Source: Eubacterium callanderi (GTDB lineage Bacteria; Bacillota; Clostridia; Eubacteriales; Eubacteriaceae). From it: 64,000 nucleotides of DNA. Every line of letters begins with the position of its first letter. Within the stretch, counting starts at the first letter, position 1. Positions 17,871 to 26,837 of this stretch are shown piece by piece. A program made the translations under genes and the position numbers. Location: assembly GCF_900142645.1 (NCBI RefSeq), contig NZ_FRBP01000003.1:1-64000 (forward strand), read 5' to 3'. The notes below the pieces were generated by a model. It did no database searches, was not told where the DNA came from, and was given only the letters and a program-made list of their open reading frames with translations.

Positions 17871-19358
17871 TCAGACATTTCCTCCGTTTTTCATACATGC
17901 TTTTTCTATTAAAATATGAGAATTGCCACCTGACTGGGTGATTTCCAAGGGTGTTTTTCCCAATTCCTCACAAAGGATCTCCATAACCCGGGGGCTACAA
18001 AATCCACCTTGACATCGTCCCATTCCGGAGCGTACCCGCATTTTTACAGCTCCAATACTACGTGCCCCTACCGGACGTCGGATTGCATCACGAATTTCCG
18101 CTTCGGTGATCTGTTCACACCGACAGACGATACGCGCGTAATCAGGATCTTTAGCTATGGCTTTCTTCCGCTCTTCTGCGTTCATGGTACGAAAAGTTTT
18201 TTTGACCTCACGGCCGATTTTATAATTTGGATTTACAGGAGGCTGTTCACGTTCAACCAGTATTTTAACCATATCAATCGCTATCGCAGGAGCCGCCGTT
18301 ACACCGGGCGATTCAATTCCAGCCAAATTGATAAAATTCAACGCATCCTCCGGTTCGCCCAAAATAAAGTCATCACGGTCAGGGTGTGCACGACTCCCGC
18401 CGTAAGCTGTGATCACAGCATCTCGAGGAAATTTTGAAACATGCTTGCTAATTGGAAGATATTGCCATTTTTTTTCAAAATAATTGAGAATTTTGTCCAT
18501 CCCTTCTTTAGTATTATCAGAAAAATCAGGATCCTCCACATCATCAGCATTACAGCCAAGGATAATTGTGCCATCCACGGAAGGCATCAACCCCATGCCT
18601 TTGGTATGCCCACCAGTTGGAAGTTTTTCCGGAGTCTGACAAATGGTTGTTTTAGTGTATTGCGAAAGATCGCGATCTAAGATTAGATGTTGTCCCTCAC
18701 GTGGAATAATTTTGAACGTATCTCTTGATACCATATTATTAAATTTATCTGCATGTGTACCTGCACAATTAAAAATGTAGCGAGTTCGTTCCTCACCCTC
18801 AGAAGTCGTAACAACCCAGACGTCATCACTCATTTTTACTTTCAGAGCTGCACAATCTGTTTTAAAAACCACACCATTTCTAGCGGCATTTTCAGCCATC
18901 GCGAATACCAGATTGTAGGGACAAACCATCGCACTTTCTGGAACCCAAAGACCTCCAATAACGCCTTCCCCCATATCCGGTTCAATTTCCAAAACGCGCT
19001 TTCTATCGCATATTTCTGTTTTTACGCCATTTTGGCATCCCACTTTGTAAAGCCGCCTTACTTCCTCCATTTGCTCATCGTTAGTTGCAAAAACGATCAT
19101 ACCATTTTGAACATAAGGAACATCGAGTTCTTCACAAAGTTTTTGATACATACGACTGCCTTGTACATTATAAATCGCTTTATTGGATCCAGGATCAGGA
19201 TCATATCCAGCATGAACAGTCGCAGAATTTCCACGAGTTGTGCCAGCGCATAGATCATGCCCTTTCTCCAAAACCAGAACTTTCAGATCATATCTGGCAA
19301 GTTCTCTTGCAACAGAGCATCCACTAATTCCCGCTCCGATTATAACTGCATCCCACAT
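17871..19358 (-). CDS. GlpA-like FAD-dependent dehydrogenase with BFD-type [2Fe-2S] tail
   Basis: The 495-residue protein begins with a Rossmann FAD motif, IIGAGISGCSVARELARYD, and has a DAO-type body as in anaerobic glycerol-3-phosphate dehydrogenase GlpA. The C-terminal ~90 residues form a bacterioferritin-associated-ferredoxin-like domain with cysteines in CRCEQ and GRCQGGFC. GlpA oxidises glycerol-3-phosphate to dihydroxyacetone phosphate; related enzymes such as EryB act on erythritol phosphate and LhgO on 2-hydroxyglutarate. AAGGAG precedes the ATG. It leads the four-gene minus-strand operon and is transcribed from a clear promoter that overlaps a candidate operator. The neighbouring kinases make a polyol-phosphate substrate the likely one. 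Confidence 0.88.
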   Translation of the reverse strand: MWDAVIIGAGISGCSVARELARYDLKVLVLEKGHDLCAGTTRGNSATVHAGYDPDPGSNKAIYNVQGSRMYQKLCEELDVPYVQNGMIVFATNDEQMEEVRRLYKVGCQNGVKTEICDRKRVLEIEPDMGEGVIGGLWVPESAMVCPYNLVFAMAENAARNGVVFKTDCAALKVKMSDDVWVVTTSEGEERTRYIFNCAGTHADKFNNMVSRDTFKIIPREGQHLILDRDLSQYTKTTICQTPEKLPTGGHTKGMGLMPSVDGTIILGCNADDVEDPDFSDNTKEGMDKILNYFEKKWQYLPISKHVSKFPRDAVITAYGGSRAHPDRDDFILGEPEDALNFINLAGIESPGVTAAPAIAIDMVKILVEREQPPVNPNYKIGREVKKTFRTMNAEERKKAIAKDPDYARIVCRCEQITEAEIRDAIRRPVGARSIGAVKMRVRSGMGRCQGGFCSPRVMEILCEELGKTPLEITQSGGNSHILIEKACMKNGGNV

Positions 19359-19389
19359 GAATATGTGTCTCCTTCTTAATCTTGAGATT

Positions 19390-19400
19390 TGTCTGTTTGG
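19390..19400 (+). promoter_or_regulatory. Candidate DeoR operator, copy 2
   Basis: TGTCTGTTTGG starts about 2 bp after the predicted start site of the minus-strand oxidase operon, a classical repressor position. Relative to transcription it has the same orientation as copy 1. Confidence 0.6.
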
Positions 19401-19408
19401 TTGATTTC

Positions 19409-19437
19409 ATCATATCGGAGTCCCCTTAAAGCGTCAA
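19409..19437 (-). promoter_or_regulatory. Promoter of the GlpA-like oxidase operon
   Basis: On the minus strand TTGACG (19437-19432), a 17-bp spacer and TATGAT (19414-19409) form a good sigma-A promoter with a start near 19402. Confidence 0.75.
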
Positions 19438-19725
19438 GGAAGATCCCCATCCAAATACGTCACGATTCAGATGGAAACGCTCATAAAGAGCTTATTCTTA
19501 TCGTTTTGGTAAAAATGGAAAAATATAAATCACTTTAGGCAACCGTTATTGCATAAAAGAAAATTGAAGAAATCTTAAAAAATCATGATGTTAAAACCAA
19601 AGGATTTTTTTAATTTCAACCGGATATATTTTCATTTTTTAATCAAAACGAGAAATTATCCTATTAGTGTGAGCGATTCATACAAATTTTTTTCCAGCAC
19701 GACCGATTCAGGACAATTTGGCTGT

Positions 19726-19754
19726 TTGACGGGTGTGAAAAATTTATGTATATT
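19726..19754 (+). promoter_or_regulatory. Promoter of the TIM-barrel/EutH/kinase operon
   Basis: TTGACG (19726-19731), a 17-bp spacer and TATATT (19749-19754) give a start near 19761 and a leader of about 110 nt. Confidence 0.65.
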
Positions 19755-19803
19755 TTTTGTAGCGGGCGAGTTTCCTATTTGCTCAGAAGAAATCGTCTGC
19801 TGA

Positions 19804-19814
19804 TGTCTGTTTGG
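19804..19814 (+). promoter_or_regulatory. Candidate DeoR operator, copy 3
   Basis: TGTCTGTTTGG lies in the 5' leader about +43 from the predicted start. A partial GTCTG repeat sits just upstream (about 19795). Confidence 0.55.
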
Positions 19815-19873
19815 GTTTTGAGATTTTAATAAAAATGCACCGCGGCTTAGCCCGCAGAAAGAGAGATACTAAA

Positions 19874-20551
19874 ATGGCAAAACCAAATTTAATTGTAATG
19901 TTGACACATAATGATGTAACCGTAAAGGACGCTTACGATATCTTCGAATCATGTAAGGACATTGATAGCGTACAGCACTGGGGTTTTAAAAATGTCGGAC
20001 TCCCTAAAGATGAAATGAAACGAATCGTACAAGCAATGAAGAAAGCTGGAAAAACAACATATCTTGAAGTTGTTACCTATGACGAAGCTTCATGCCTGGA
20101 AGCTGCAAAAACTTGTATTGACTGCGGATTTGATACCCTAATGGGAACTGTTTACTATGAGTCCGTGCACAAATACCTGAATGAACATAATATGACGTAT
20201 AGTCCATTTGTTGGAAAAGTTTCTGGTTCTCCTAGCATCCTAGAAGGAACTAACGAGGAAATCATCCAAAATGCCAAGGATTTGATAGCAAAAGGTATCA
20301 CCGCTTTTGATATTTTAGCTTATCGTCATGTTATCGATGGCGAAAAACTTGCCAGGGATTTCTGTGCAGCGATTGACGCACAGGTTGCTGTTGCAGGAAG
20401 TATTTCCGATTACGAACGTATTGATACCATGTTTGATATTGGCCCTTGGGGCTTTACAATGGGTAGCGCTTTGTTTACAAAGAACTTTGTGCCAGATGGG
20501 AGTTTTAAAGAAAACTTACAGGCAGTTGCCAATTATATGGATAAAAAATAA
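19874..20551 (+). CDS. HisA-like / TIM-barrel protein of unknown function
   Basis: The 225-residue protein is predicted to be an (alpha/beta)8 barrel: regularly spaced strand-helix units and a C-terminal phosphate-binding-like end (AVAGSISDYERIDTMFDIGPWGFTMGSALF) as in HisA/HisF or phosphotriose-type isomerases and aldolases. I do not recognise a named family. I place the start at the ATG before AKPNLIVMLTHND; the ribosome binding site AGAGAG is weak, and the frame extends upstream without a better one. As first gene of an operon with a transporter and a kinase, it probably isomerises or cleaves a phosphorylated intermediate, by analogy with tetrulose- or pentulose-phosphate isomerases. This is inference from context. 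Confidence 0.8.
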   Translation: MAKPNLIVMLTHNDVTVKDAYDIFESCKDIDSVQHWGFKNVGLPKDEMKRIVQAMKKAGKTTYLEVVTYDEASCLEAAKTCIDCGFDTLMGTVYYESVHKYLNEHNMTYSPFVGKVSGSPSILEGTNEEIIQNAKDLIAKGITAFDILAYRHVIDGEKLARDFCAAIDAQVAVAGSISDYERIDTMFDIGPWGFTMGSALFTKNFVPDGSFKENLQAVANYMDKK

Positions 20552-20562
20552 ATAAGGATACA

Positions 20563-20598
20563 GGCTGCCGCGCTGTCAAAAGCCATCAAGCGGCAGCC
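20563..20598 (+). other. Intra-operon hairpin
   Basis: A 9-bp perfect stem (GGCTGCCGC / GCGGCAGCC) with an 18-nt loop lies between the TIM-barrel and EutH-like genes with no T-run after it. It may be a processing or mRNA stability element that sets relative expression, rather than a terminator. Confidence 0.5.
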
Positions 20599-20617
20599 CT
20601 TAAAATAGGAGGGTAAT

Positions 20618-21724
20618 ATGATTAGTCAAATAATTGTTTATATTATGGTCATCTTCATGGCGGTTGCTGCCATTGATCGGATGTTTGGGAACAGACTCGG
20701 TCTTGGCCAGGAATTCGAAGAAGGCTTCAACGCCATGGGTGCTCTGACTCTTGGAATGGCTGGGATCATGGTTACAGTAGACTTAATTGGCGCTGTGCTC
20801 ACACCAACTGTTGGGGCTCTGTTTTCAGCGATCGGAGCTGACCCAAGCATGGCGGGATCACTAATTCTCTCTATTGATACCGGAGGATATGCATTAGCTC
20901 ATGCCATTCAACCAAACAACGCTGACATTGCGAACTTTTCAGCCATCATTTTGGCATCAATGATGGGACCAACGATCGCTTTTGGAATTCCCGTTTGTCT
21001 TGGAATTATGCAACCAAGTGATAAACGTTTTCTAGCTATTGGAACTATGTCTGGAATTGTCTGTATTCCTTTCGCATGTATAGTCGGTGGCTTAGTTGCT
21101 GGCTTTGATATAGGGATGGTATTGATCAACATGGTACCTGTGCTGATCTTTGCAGTTTTGATTGCGTTAGGACTAAAATTTATTCCGACAGGCATGATCA
21201 AAGGTTTTAATATTTTCGCAAAATTTATGATTGCATACCTAAGCTTTTTCCTCGGTTTAGCAATTGTACAAGAACTGACTCCAATTCACCTGATTGAATT
21301 ACGTCCATTATCTGAAGTATGGGGCGTTATCGGATCAATTGCCATGATGCTGGCCGGTGCTTATCCACTGGTTAAAGTCTTAACAAAAGTCTTAGGCAAA
21401 CCGCTCGGTAAACTCGGTGCGATGATCGGTATTAACGATGTTGCCGTAGCAGGACTGATTGCCTGCTGTGCCAACTCAATTCCTGCATATAGTATGCTAA
21501 AAGATATGGATAATAAAGGTAAGGTCATTAATATTGCTTTTGCTTGTTGTGCAGCCTTTGCACTCGGCGATCATCTAGGCTTTTGCGCAGGTGTAGAACC
21601 CGATTTAATTGCAGCGATGGTGGCCGCAAAACTTTTTGGTGGTGTTCTTTGTGTACTTTCAGCGATTTTCTTTATGAATTTAGATAAAAAACAGTTGGAG
21701 GATATTCCCGAAGCAACCATTTGA
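20618..21724 (+). CDS. EutH-family transporter
   Basis: The 368-residue integral membrane protein has about ten hydrophobic segments and matches ethanolamine permease EutH in length and in conserved blocks, for example GFNAMGALTLGMAGIM near residue 38, DTGGYALAHAI near residue 88 and FALGDHLGFCAG near the C-terminus. TAGGAGGG precedes the ATG. EutH passes ethanolamine across the membrane, but no ammonia-lyase, microcompartment shell or other eut gene occurs here; instead the partners are FGGY kinases and polyol-phosphate oxidases. I infer that this homologue carries another small polar solute, perhaps a polyol or amino-alcohol. It is the only uptake gene in the island. Confidence 0.88.
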   Translation: MISQIIVYIMVIFMAVAAIDRMFGNRLGLGQEFEEGFNAMGALTLGMAGIMVTVDLIGAVLTPTVGALFSAIGADPSMAGSLILSIDTGGYALAHAIQPNNADIANFSAIILASMMGPTIAFGIPVCLGIMQPSDKRFLAIGTMSGIVCIPFACIVGGLVAGFDIGMVLINMVPVLIFAVLIALGLKFIPTGMIKGFNIFAKFMIAYLSFFLGLAIVQELTPIHLIELRPLSEVWGVIGSIAMMLAGAYPLVKVLTKVLGKPLGKLGAMIGINDVAVAGLIACCANSIPAYSMLKDMDNKGKVINIAFACCAAFALGDHLGFCAGVEPDLIAAMVAAKLFGGVLCVLSAIFFMNLDKKQLEDIPEATI

Positions 21725-21762
21725 AAAAATAATTTATTATTATAAAAGGTAAACGATATTAA

Positions 21763-22785
21763 ATGAAAAGGAATTCTACATTATCGAATAAAAAATATAT
21801 TCTGCTTTTATTGGGAGTTTTTATTGCTGCCATTGTCCTGTTCTTTCTCCTTAAGGGAACAATTGATCTGACAGAGCTTGGTAAAACAGTAAAAAGTCCA
21901 ACCGACACGGAAGATAATCTTTCTTATGGAAAAAAATACCACCCATCCTCCAATCATATACTTGAAAGGGATAAAATTGTCATCAAAAATTTTGGTTCCG
22001 AACTGAAAGCACAGGATCTGGCGACGGGCACCTGTGTGGAGGCATGCAGTATTGCTGAAAAGAGTAATGAAACTATTTGTTATTTTTCAGAATACTCAGG
22101 ATATTTTTATATGTTTGACGGAAAAAATGTGTATCGTGCCGTGGTCAACACGCCACAGCAACTTAGAACAACGGTAGAAAATTGTATAAAGTTTGAACCA
22201 ATGGGAAATTATCTTTATTCACTAAAAGAACATCACGGAGAGCGTCGTCTCTTTCGTTGCAGTATCACAGGAGCCTACGAAGAAATGCTCTTCCAAGATA
22301 CAATAGAGAATTTTTGGGCCAGTGACGGCAATCTACTCATGCAGCTTTCCAACGGGCACTACCGCTGGTATAATCTCATATCACAAAACAATTTAGAGCA
22401 TACCTTGCCAGAATCCGCACAAAATATTAGTCTGAATGGCGATTATATGTTTTATTTATCAAAAGCAGATGGTGTTGTATATCGACGGTTCTGTAATTCA
22501 ACCGAAGATACCGCTCTTCCCTTTTCGTCTGTTACGAATTATAACGCTGCCAATGGGAAAGTTGGGTTGCTTATATCGAATTCAGATAGGCGTATACAGG
22601 CCGCTTGGTGTCAAAGCGATGGTTCAAGTGCACATATTTTTGAAGATCGCTTCTTTTCTCAGGAAAGCATTATAGATATAGCAGAAAATCATCTTTTTGT
22701 AACAGAAGAAAATGGTGCAACTTGGGCCACATCGTTAGATAACGAAGAATGGTATCAATTATTCGATGATGCAGATTCAAATTAG
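21763..22785 (+). CDS. Membrane-anchored extracytoplasmic protein, unknown
   Basis: I do not recognise a family. The 340-residue protein has a short basic start, one hydrophobic segment at about residues 12-30 and then a soluble, presumably outside, domain of short beta-rich units with repeated aromatic motifs (YFSEYSGYFYMF, GNYLYSLKEH, GDYMFYLSKADG). That spacing is like beta-propeller DUF5050-type repeats. It sits 38 bp after the EutH-like gene and 9 bp before a kinase gene, so it is part of the operon. It may bind or sense the island's substrate at the cell surface, but that is a guess from position. Confidence 0.75.
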   Translation: MKRNSTLSNKKYILLLLGVFIAAIVLFFLLKGTIDLTELGKTVKSPTDTEDNLSYGKKYHPSSNHILERDKIVIKNFGSELKAQDLATGTCVEACSIAEKSNETICYFSEYSGYFYMFDGKNVYRAVVNTPQQLRTTVENCIKFEPMGNYLYSLKEHHGERRLFRCSITGAYEEMLFQDTIENFWASDGNLLMQLSNGHYRWYNLISQNNLEHTLPESAQNISLNGDYMFYLSKADGVVYRRFCNSTEDTALPFSSVTNYNAANGKVGLLISNSDRRIQAAWCQSDGSSAHIFEDRFFSQESIIDIAENHLFVTEENGATWATSLDNEEWYQLFDDADSN

Positions 22786-22794
22786 GAGGTATAT

Positions 22795-24318
22795 ATGAAT
22801 CCGTTGATTGCAGGCATTGACCTTGGCACTACTGCCATGAAAATTGCCATTTTTGATACAAAAGGTAAAATACTAGGTAACGCAACAATAGAGTACCAGC
22901 TTTATACACCACAGAGTTATTTCGTAGAATCAGACCCAACCATCTATATGGCTGCCATTGAAAAAGGGTTTAAACAGCTTGAAGAACAGGGAGTGAATTT
23001 AAATGAAGTGACCGCAATTGGCTTTTCCTTACAAAGTGAAACAATGTTCTTTGTAGATGGAAACTGTAATCCGTTGCGCAACTCTATTAGTTGGATGGAT
23101 AACCGTGCAGTTAAACAATCCGAATATTTAACACAAAAATATGGTAATGAACTTTGCTATAAACATACCGGGCAAGTAAGTTGGGGAGCAAATTGGCCAA
23201 TCACGAAAGCACTGTGGGTAAAAGAAAATGAACCGGACGTCTTTGCTAAAACAAAGAAAATTCTTCTGATCGAGGATTTCATAATCCATCATCTAACAGG
23301 CCGCTATGTATCAGATTGTTCAATGCTCAGCTCTACATTATACTGGGACATCACTACAAAAAAATATTGGCAGCCAATGTTGGATGAGTTGGGCATGACA
23401 GAAGAAAACTTTCCTGAAATCTTAGAACCAGGTGAAGTAGCAGGTACTATCTTACCAGAAATGGCCGAAAGGCTAGGTTTGAATTCCAACGTAAAAGTTT
23501 GTACTGGTGCTATGGACAACGCCATTGGTGCTGTAGGCGTTGGTGCAGTTCGTCCTGGTATGTTTTCGGAAAGTATCGGATCTACTCTGGCAGTATGTGT
23601 GCCAACCAATAAAATCATTTATGACGATAACCGCCAGATGCCAATCCATTATTATCCAGTCAAAGATACATATATGATGCATACTTTTACTTCAGGAGGA
23701 ATATGCCTGCGTTGGTATCGTGATAATTTTTGTCAGCTTGAAATGGCCTGTGCAAAAATGCTCAAAGAAGACAGTTACGATCTGATGACAAAACAGGCGG
23801 CGCAAACACCCCCAGGAGCAGAAGGGTTAAGCTTTCTGCCGCATTTAAGTGGCTCTCTTGCGCCCGATGTGAATCCCCACGCAACGGGAATTTTCCTTGG
23901 ACTTACAATGATACATAAAAAAGGACACTTTATCCGCGCGATTATGGAATCCTTGGGTTATCTTGTCCGTAGAAATATCGAGGCGCTCTCTGCAATGGGA
24001 ATCGAAGTAGAAGAAATTCGTGCCTTTGGCGGCGGATCCAAGAGTTCTGTATGGAACCAAATTAAAGCTGATATTCTTCAGAAACCTATTTGCATCACGA
24101 ACAGCAAAGAAGCGGCTTGTTTAGGTGCTGCAATTTTAGCCGGTAAAGCTATTGGATTATTTGAAAGCGTAGAAGAAGCTGCTGATAATATGGTAGAAGT
24201 AGTTGAACGGTATGAACCAAACCCAAATAATCAATCGATTTATGATAAAGGTTACGCCATTTACAAAGAAATGCAAAGTGACTGCGTAGATCTTTTTGAA
24301 GCGATTGTACAAGAATAA
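22795..24318 (+). CDS. FGGY-family carbohydrate/polyol kinase (second copy)
   Basis: The 507-residue FGGY kinase has GIDLGTTAMKIAIFD at residues 6-20, mid-chain substrate and nucleotide loops (GAMDNAIGAVGVG, SIGSTLAV) and the FGGY signature AFGGGSKSSVWNQIKADIL near residue 403. AGGAGG precedes the ATG. It differs clearly from the first kinase at 12338, so it is not a recent duplication. Two FGGY kinases under what looks like one regulator imply either two substrates or two stereoisomers of one substrate. It is the last gene of the operon; a strong terminator follows. Confidence 0.9.
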   Translation: MNPLIAGIDLGTTAMKIAIFDTKGKILGNATIEYQLYTPQSYFVESDPTIYMAAIEKGFKQLEEQGVNLNEVTAIGFSLQSETMFFVDGNCNPLRNSISWMDNRAVKQSEYLTQKYGNELCYKHTGQVSWGANWPITKALWVKENEPDVFAKTKKILLIEDFIIHHLTGRYVSDCSMLSSTLYWDITTKKYWQPMLDELGMTEENFPEILEPGEVAGTILPEMAERLGLNSNVKVCTGAMDNAIGAVGVGAVRPGMFSESIGSTLAVCVPTNKIIYDDNRQMPIHYYPVKDTYMMHTFTSGGICLRWYRDNFCQLEMACAKMLKEDSYDLMTKQAAQTPPGAEGLSFLPHLSGSLAPDVNPHATGIFLGLTMIHKKGHFIRAIMESLGYLVRRNIEALSAMGIEVEEIRAFGGGSKSSVWNQIKADILQKPICITNSKEAACLGAAILAGKAIGLFESVEEAADNMVEVVERYEPNPNNQSIYDKGYAIYKEMQSDCVDLFEAIVQE

Positions 24319-24363
24319 AATTTAAAAAATATAATTATATCCCCTATGGACCGCTTTATGGTC

Positions 24364-24412
24364 AAGGACATTCTTTAAAATATTGAAAATTTAAAGAATG
24401 TCCTTATATTTT
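24364..24412 (+). terminator. Rho-independent terminator after second FGGY kinase
   Basis: A 16-bp perfect stem (AAGGACATTCTTTAAA with its complement) is followed by a long T-run. Confidence 0.9.
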
Positions 24413-24420
24413 TTTATTTA

Positions 24421-24597
24421 TTATAATATATAGAATATAGATTTAGTTTTAAGCAGATTTCTTGGGTTTTTACCTTCAATACACACAATTCTCCCCATAT
24501 TTAGATTTGAAATCTTTAGACTTGATAAATCGATAAATTTCACAAAATGACCGTCCACAAGAAAAGGATGCGGACCGTCGTTTAAAATTAAATTCAT
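24421..24597 (-). CDS. Small hypothetical protein, 58 residues
   Basis: A short frame starting MNLILNDGPHPFLVDGHFVK is preceded by a strong, well-spaced AGAGAGGAG, which argues that it is translated. It has no domain I know. It lies between the catabolic island terminator and the integrative element's left end. The last ~40 bp of the gene recur, degenerate, at 38461-38501 on the plus strand, so related tails exist elsewhere in the genome. Confidence 0.5.
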   Translation of the reverse strand: MNLILNDGPHPFLVDGHFVKFIDLSSLKISNLNMGRIVCIEGKNPRNLLKTKSIFYIL

Positions 24598-24696
24598 GGC
24601 TAATCTCCTCTCTAAATTTTAATTTATCTATTTAATCCCCAATAAATCCTGTATTTTCAAGGTTTTTCGCCTGTGTAATTCTCAAACCTTATGTAT

Positions 24697-24736
24697 TTTC
24701 CCTTGTTTTTTCCCTTACGAGCCGAAACAAGGGAAA
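24697..24736. repeat. Left end of the integrative element, candidate attL / terminator hairpin
   Basis: A 12-bp perfect inverted repeat (TTTCCCTTGTTT / AAACAAGGGAAA) encloses TTTTTCCCTTACGAG. The right end at 32749-32785 has the same layout with TTTTTCCCTTATGAG, one base different. It may double as the terminator of the integrase gene. Confidence 0.55.
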
Positions 24737-24743
24737 CTTTTTG

Positions 24744-26042
24744 TTATTCGCCGCCGACTACCTTATCCAGCAGTCTTGCGGAAGTACGCTTCGCTTCCCT
24801 TGTAGCGTGAGCGTAGATATTCATTGTGGTACTAACGTCAGCGTGTCCAAGAAGCTCCTGCACATCCTTTGGTGCTGCCCCATTTGAGAGCAGATTGCTT
24901 GTGAATGTGTGACGAAGCTGGTGGAAATGGAAGCCCTCCAACCCCTCGACTTTTTTCCTTGCCGCCCTGCACATAATCCCTACCGTACTCGGCGATTCAA
25001 ACGCCCCGTCCGGTCTGAGGCAGACAAAGGATATTTCCTTGTACCCCTCCGGGACTTCTTCCGTTCTTGGCAGACTGTAAACCTCGTAATAAGTACGGTC
25101 TTTTTCTTTGACCTCACTGTAATAGTTGAGGCTGTAAAGCTCTCCGTATCGGAAGCGGTTTTTGTGCTGTTCGGCTTTGGCTGTCTTAAGGATTGCCGCC
25201 AGCGTGTCGCAGAAGTCCACAGTGCGGACTTTCTTACGCTTCGTTGCTCCTATCTCTGTCTTGTGCCTTGCTCCGTTGTAGCGCATACTGCGGCGTACTG
25301 TTAGGTATTGACCTTCAAGATTAATATCCTGCCAGGTCAAGCCGCAGACCTCGCCAATGCGAAGCCCCGTGTAGTAGGCAATCTGAATGGGCAGAAGAGC
25401 CGGATTGTATTTCTTTTTCAGAAAGTCCTCCAGCTTCAGATACTGTTCGTGGCTGATCGTAGGTACAGAAGTCACATCCCCGTCCTCGTCTGAGAACAGT
25501 TCGTATTCTTCCTTTTTGCCCCTCCACACTACATACTGCATCGGGTTAAAGGAAATCAGCCTTTTGGGGAACACCGCAAAACGGAACGCCCCTTGCAGGA
25601 CTGCTGAGAACAATCGCAGATACCCTTTGCTGAGTGCCTTTGCCTGTGTGCTGTCGGCATTTGTGCCACCGAAACTGAGAAAGTCGATATATGCCTGTAA
25701 ATGGTCAGCCGTTACACTTTTCAGTTTTCGGTTGCCGATAGGGTGCTGCTTGATACGGTTTACCGTCCCCTGATATGCCATCACCGTACCGTTACTCAGA
25801 TTGCCGGGCTTCAGTTCTTCTTCCACCCACATATCCAGCAGTGTTCCCACCGTAACATTCTCCGTTTTCGCAACGAATTTCTTTTCCTCGTAGTCCTCCA
25901 TTGCCTTTCGCAGCAGTGCTTCTGTTTCCGCCTTGCTTTCTGTTCCGGGGAACTCCTTCTGCACACGGTTTCCGCTTTCATCTTCGATATAAAAGCGGTA
26001 GTACCACTTTTTGCCTTTCTTTCTTACAGAACCTTTTGCCAT
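24744..26042 (-). CDS. int: Tyrosine recombinase (integrase) of the mobilizable element
   Basis: The 432-residue protein has an N-terminal AP2-like arm-binding region ([16 protein letters not shown]), a SAM-like core-binding domain and a C-terminal catalytic domain with the expected residues: Arg in [11 protein letters not shown], HxxR in HQLRHTF, and His and Tyr in [23 protein letters not shown] precedes the ATG. It lies at the left end of the element beside a candidate att site, the usual place, and together with the excisionase gene should drive integration and excision. Base composition is GC-richer than the flanking genes. The frame is intact, so the element could still be mobile. Confidence 0.93.
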   Translation of the reverse strand: MAKGSVRKKGKKWYYRFYIEDESGNRVQKEFPGTESKAETEALLRKAMEDYEEKKFVAKTENVTVGTLLDMWVEEELKPGNLSNGTVMAYQGTVNRIKQHPIGNRKLKSVTADHLQAYIDFLSFGGTNADSTQAKALSKGYLRLFSAVLQGAFRFAVFPKRLISFNPMQYVVWRGKKEEYELFSDEDGDVTSVPTISHEQYLKLEDFLKKKYNPALLPIQIAYYTGLRIGEVCGLTWQDINLEGQYLTVRRSMRYNGARHKTEIGATKRKKVRTVDFCDTLAAILKTAKAEQHKNRFRYGELYSLNYYSEVKEKDRTYYEVYSLPRTEEVPEGYKEISFVCLRPDGAFESPSTVGIMCRAARKKVEGLEGFHFHQLRHTFTSNLLSNGAAPKDVQELLGHADVSTTMNIYAHATREAKRTSARLLDKVVGGE

Positions 26043-26150
26043 AGATAAAATTTCTCCTTTCTATCCGTGGCAATCGGGTCTGTGACATATGGTGTGCGTA
26101 AAGTAATAGCGTCACTTGCCGGTTGTTGTTTCAACCGGCATTTTCATTTG

Positions 26151-26813
26151 TCAAGGTGCCACGGCATTTTTCTTTTCGGCCAGCCTTTCCTCGGCTGCCG
26201 TCACTATCCCGAAGAGTTCGCCCATGGATACCTTTGTGCGACCCTCATCGTAGATATGTAAAATCCCATCAAGAAATCGTTTCATATCTTCGATCGGTGC
26301 TTCCATTTCATTGCGATAGACCTTTTCTGTGATTGCGCCCGACTCAATGGCATATCGCATCAGCGATTCTTTCAGCCCCTCGTCCGCAGCTACACGGTCA
26401 ACCTCTGCCATAGCATCGGCAAAGTGGTAACAGAGTACCGAGTACAGGTCTATCATCTTTCCAAGAAATGTTGTCAGGAGCTGCTGGTGCGGCTCTCCCT
26501 GAACAACACTCACGCTGTCAAGGTATTTTGCGATATGTGCTTCAATGTCCCTCTGACAGAGCGTTTTAGCGTCATATTCCTTTTCTTCGGAAAGCCCCGT
26601 CAGCCATTCGGGAGTGGTCAGAAGTGCCTCGGCAAGACCGTTGATAATCATGGTTCGCTTCGGGTCAACGCCGTCTGCTTCATACCTTTGAATGGTGGAC
26701 TTGTTCACGCTGATACGCTTGCCAAGTTCCGGCATAGAAAGTTTGAGTTCTATTCTACGCTCTTTAATGCGTTCCCCGACTTGTTTTGGGGTAAACATTG
26801 TTTCTTCTTTCAA
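26151..26813 (-). CDS. XRE-family transcriptional regulator of the element
   Basis: The 220-residue protein has a Cro/CI-type helix-turn-helix at about residues 10-60 (GERIKERRIELKLSMPELGKR...NKSTIQRYEADGV) and a C-terminal domain I cannot assign. The start is probably TTG at 26813: AGGAGG lies 8 nt ahead, whereas the GTG at 26822 overlaps that site and the next ATG (26798) is too far away. It is divergent from the excisionase gene; GTTGCAAAA-like boxes overlap both promoters, so it probably represses its own gene and the excision/transfer genes. Confidence 0.85.
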   Translation of the reverse strand: MKEETMFTPKQVGERIKERRIELKLSMPELGKRISVNKSTIQRYEADGVDPKRTMIINGLAEALLTTPEWLTGLSEEKEYDAKTLCQRDIEAHIAKYLDSVSVVQGEPHQQLLTTFLGKMIDLYSVLCYHFADAMAEVDRVAADEGLKESLMRYAIESGAITEKVYRNEMEAPIEDMKRFLDGILHIYDEGRTKVSMGELFGIVTAAEERLAEKKNAVAP

Positions 26814-26837
26814 GGCATTCACCTCCTGTTTGAGTAC

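Noticed and set aside
20618-21724. Ethanolamine utilisation locus
   Set aside because: Only the EutH-like transporter is present; no EutBC, shell, EutA/D/E/G genes or EutV/W regulators occur, and the neighbours are polyol-type enzymes.
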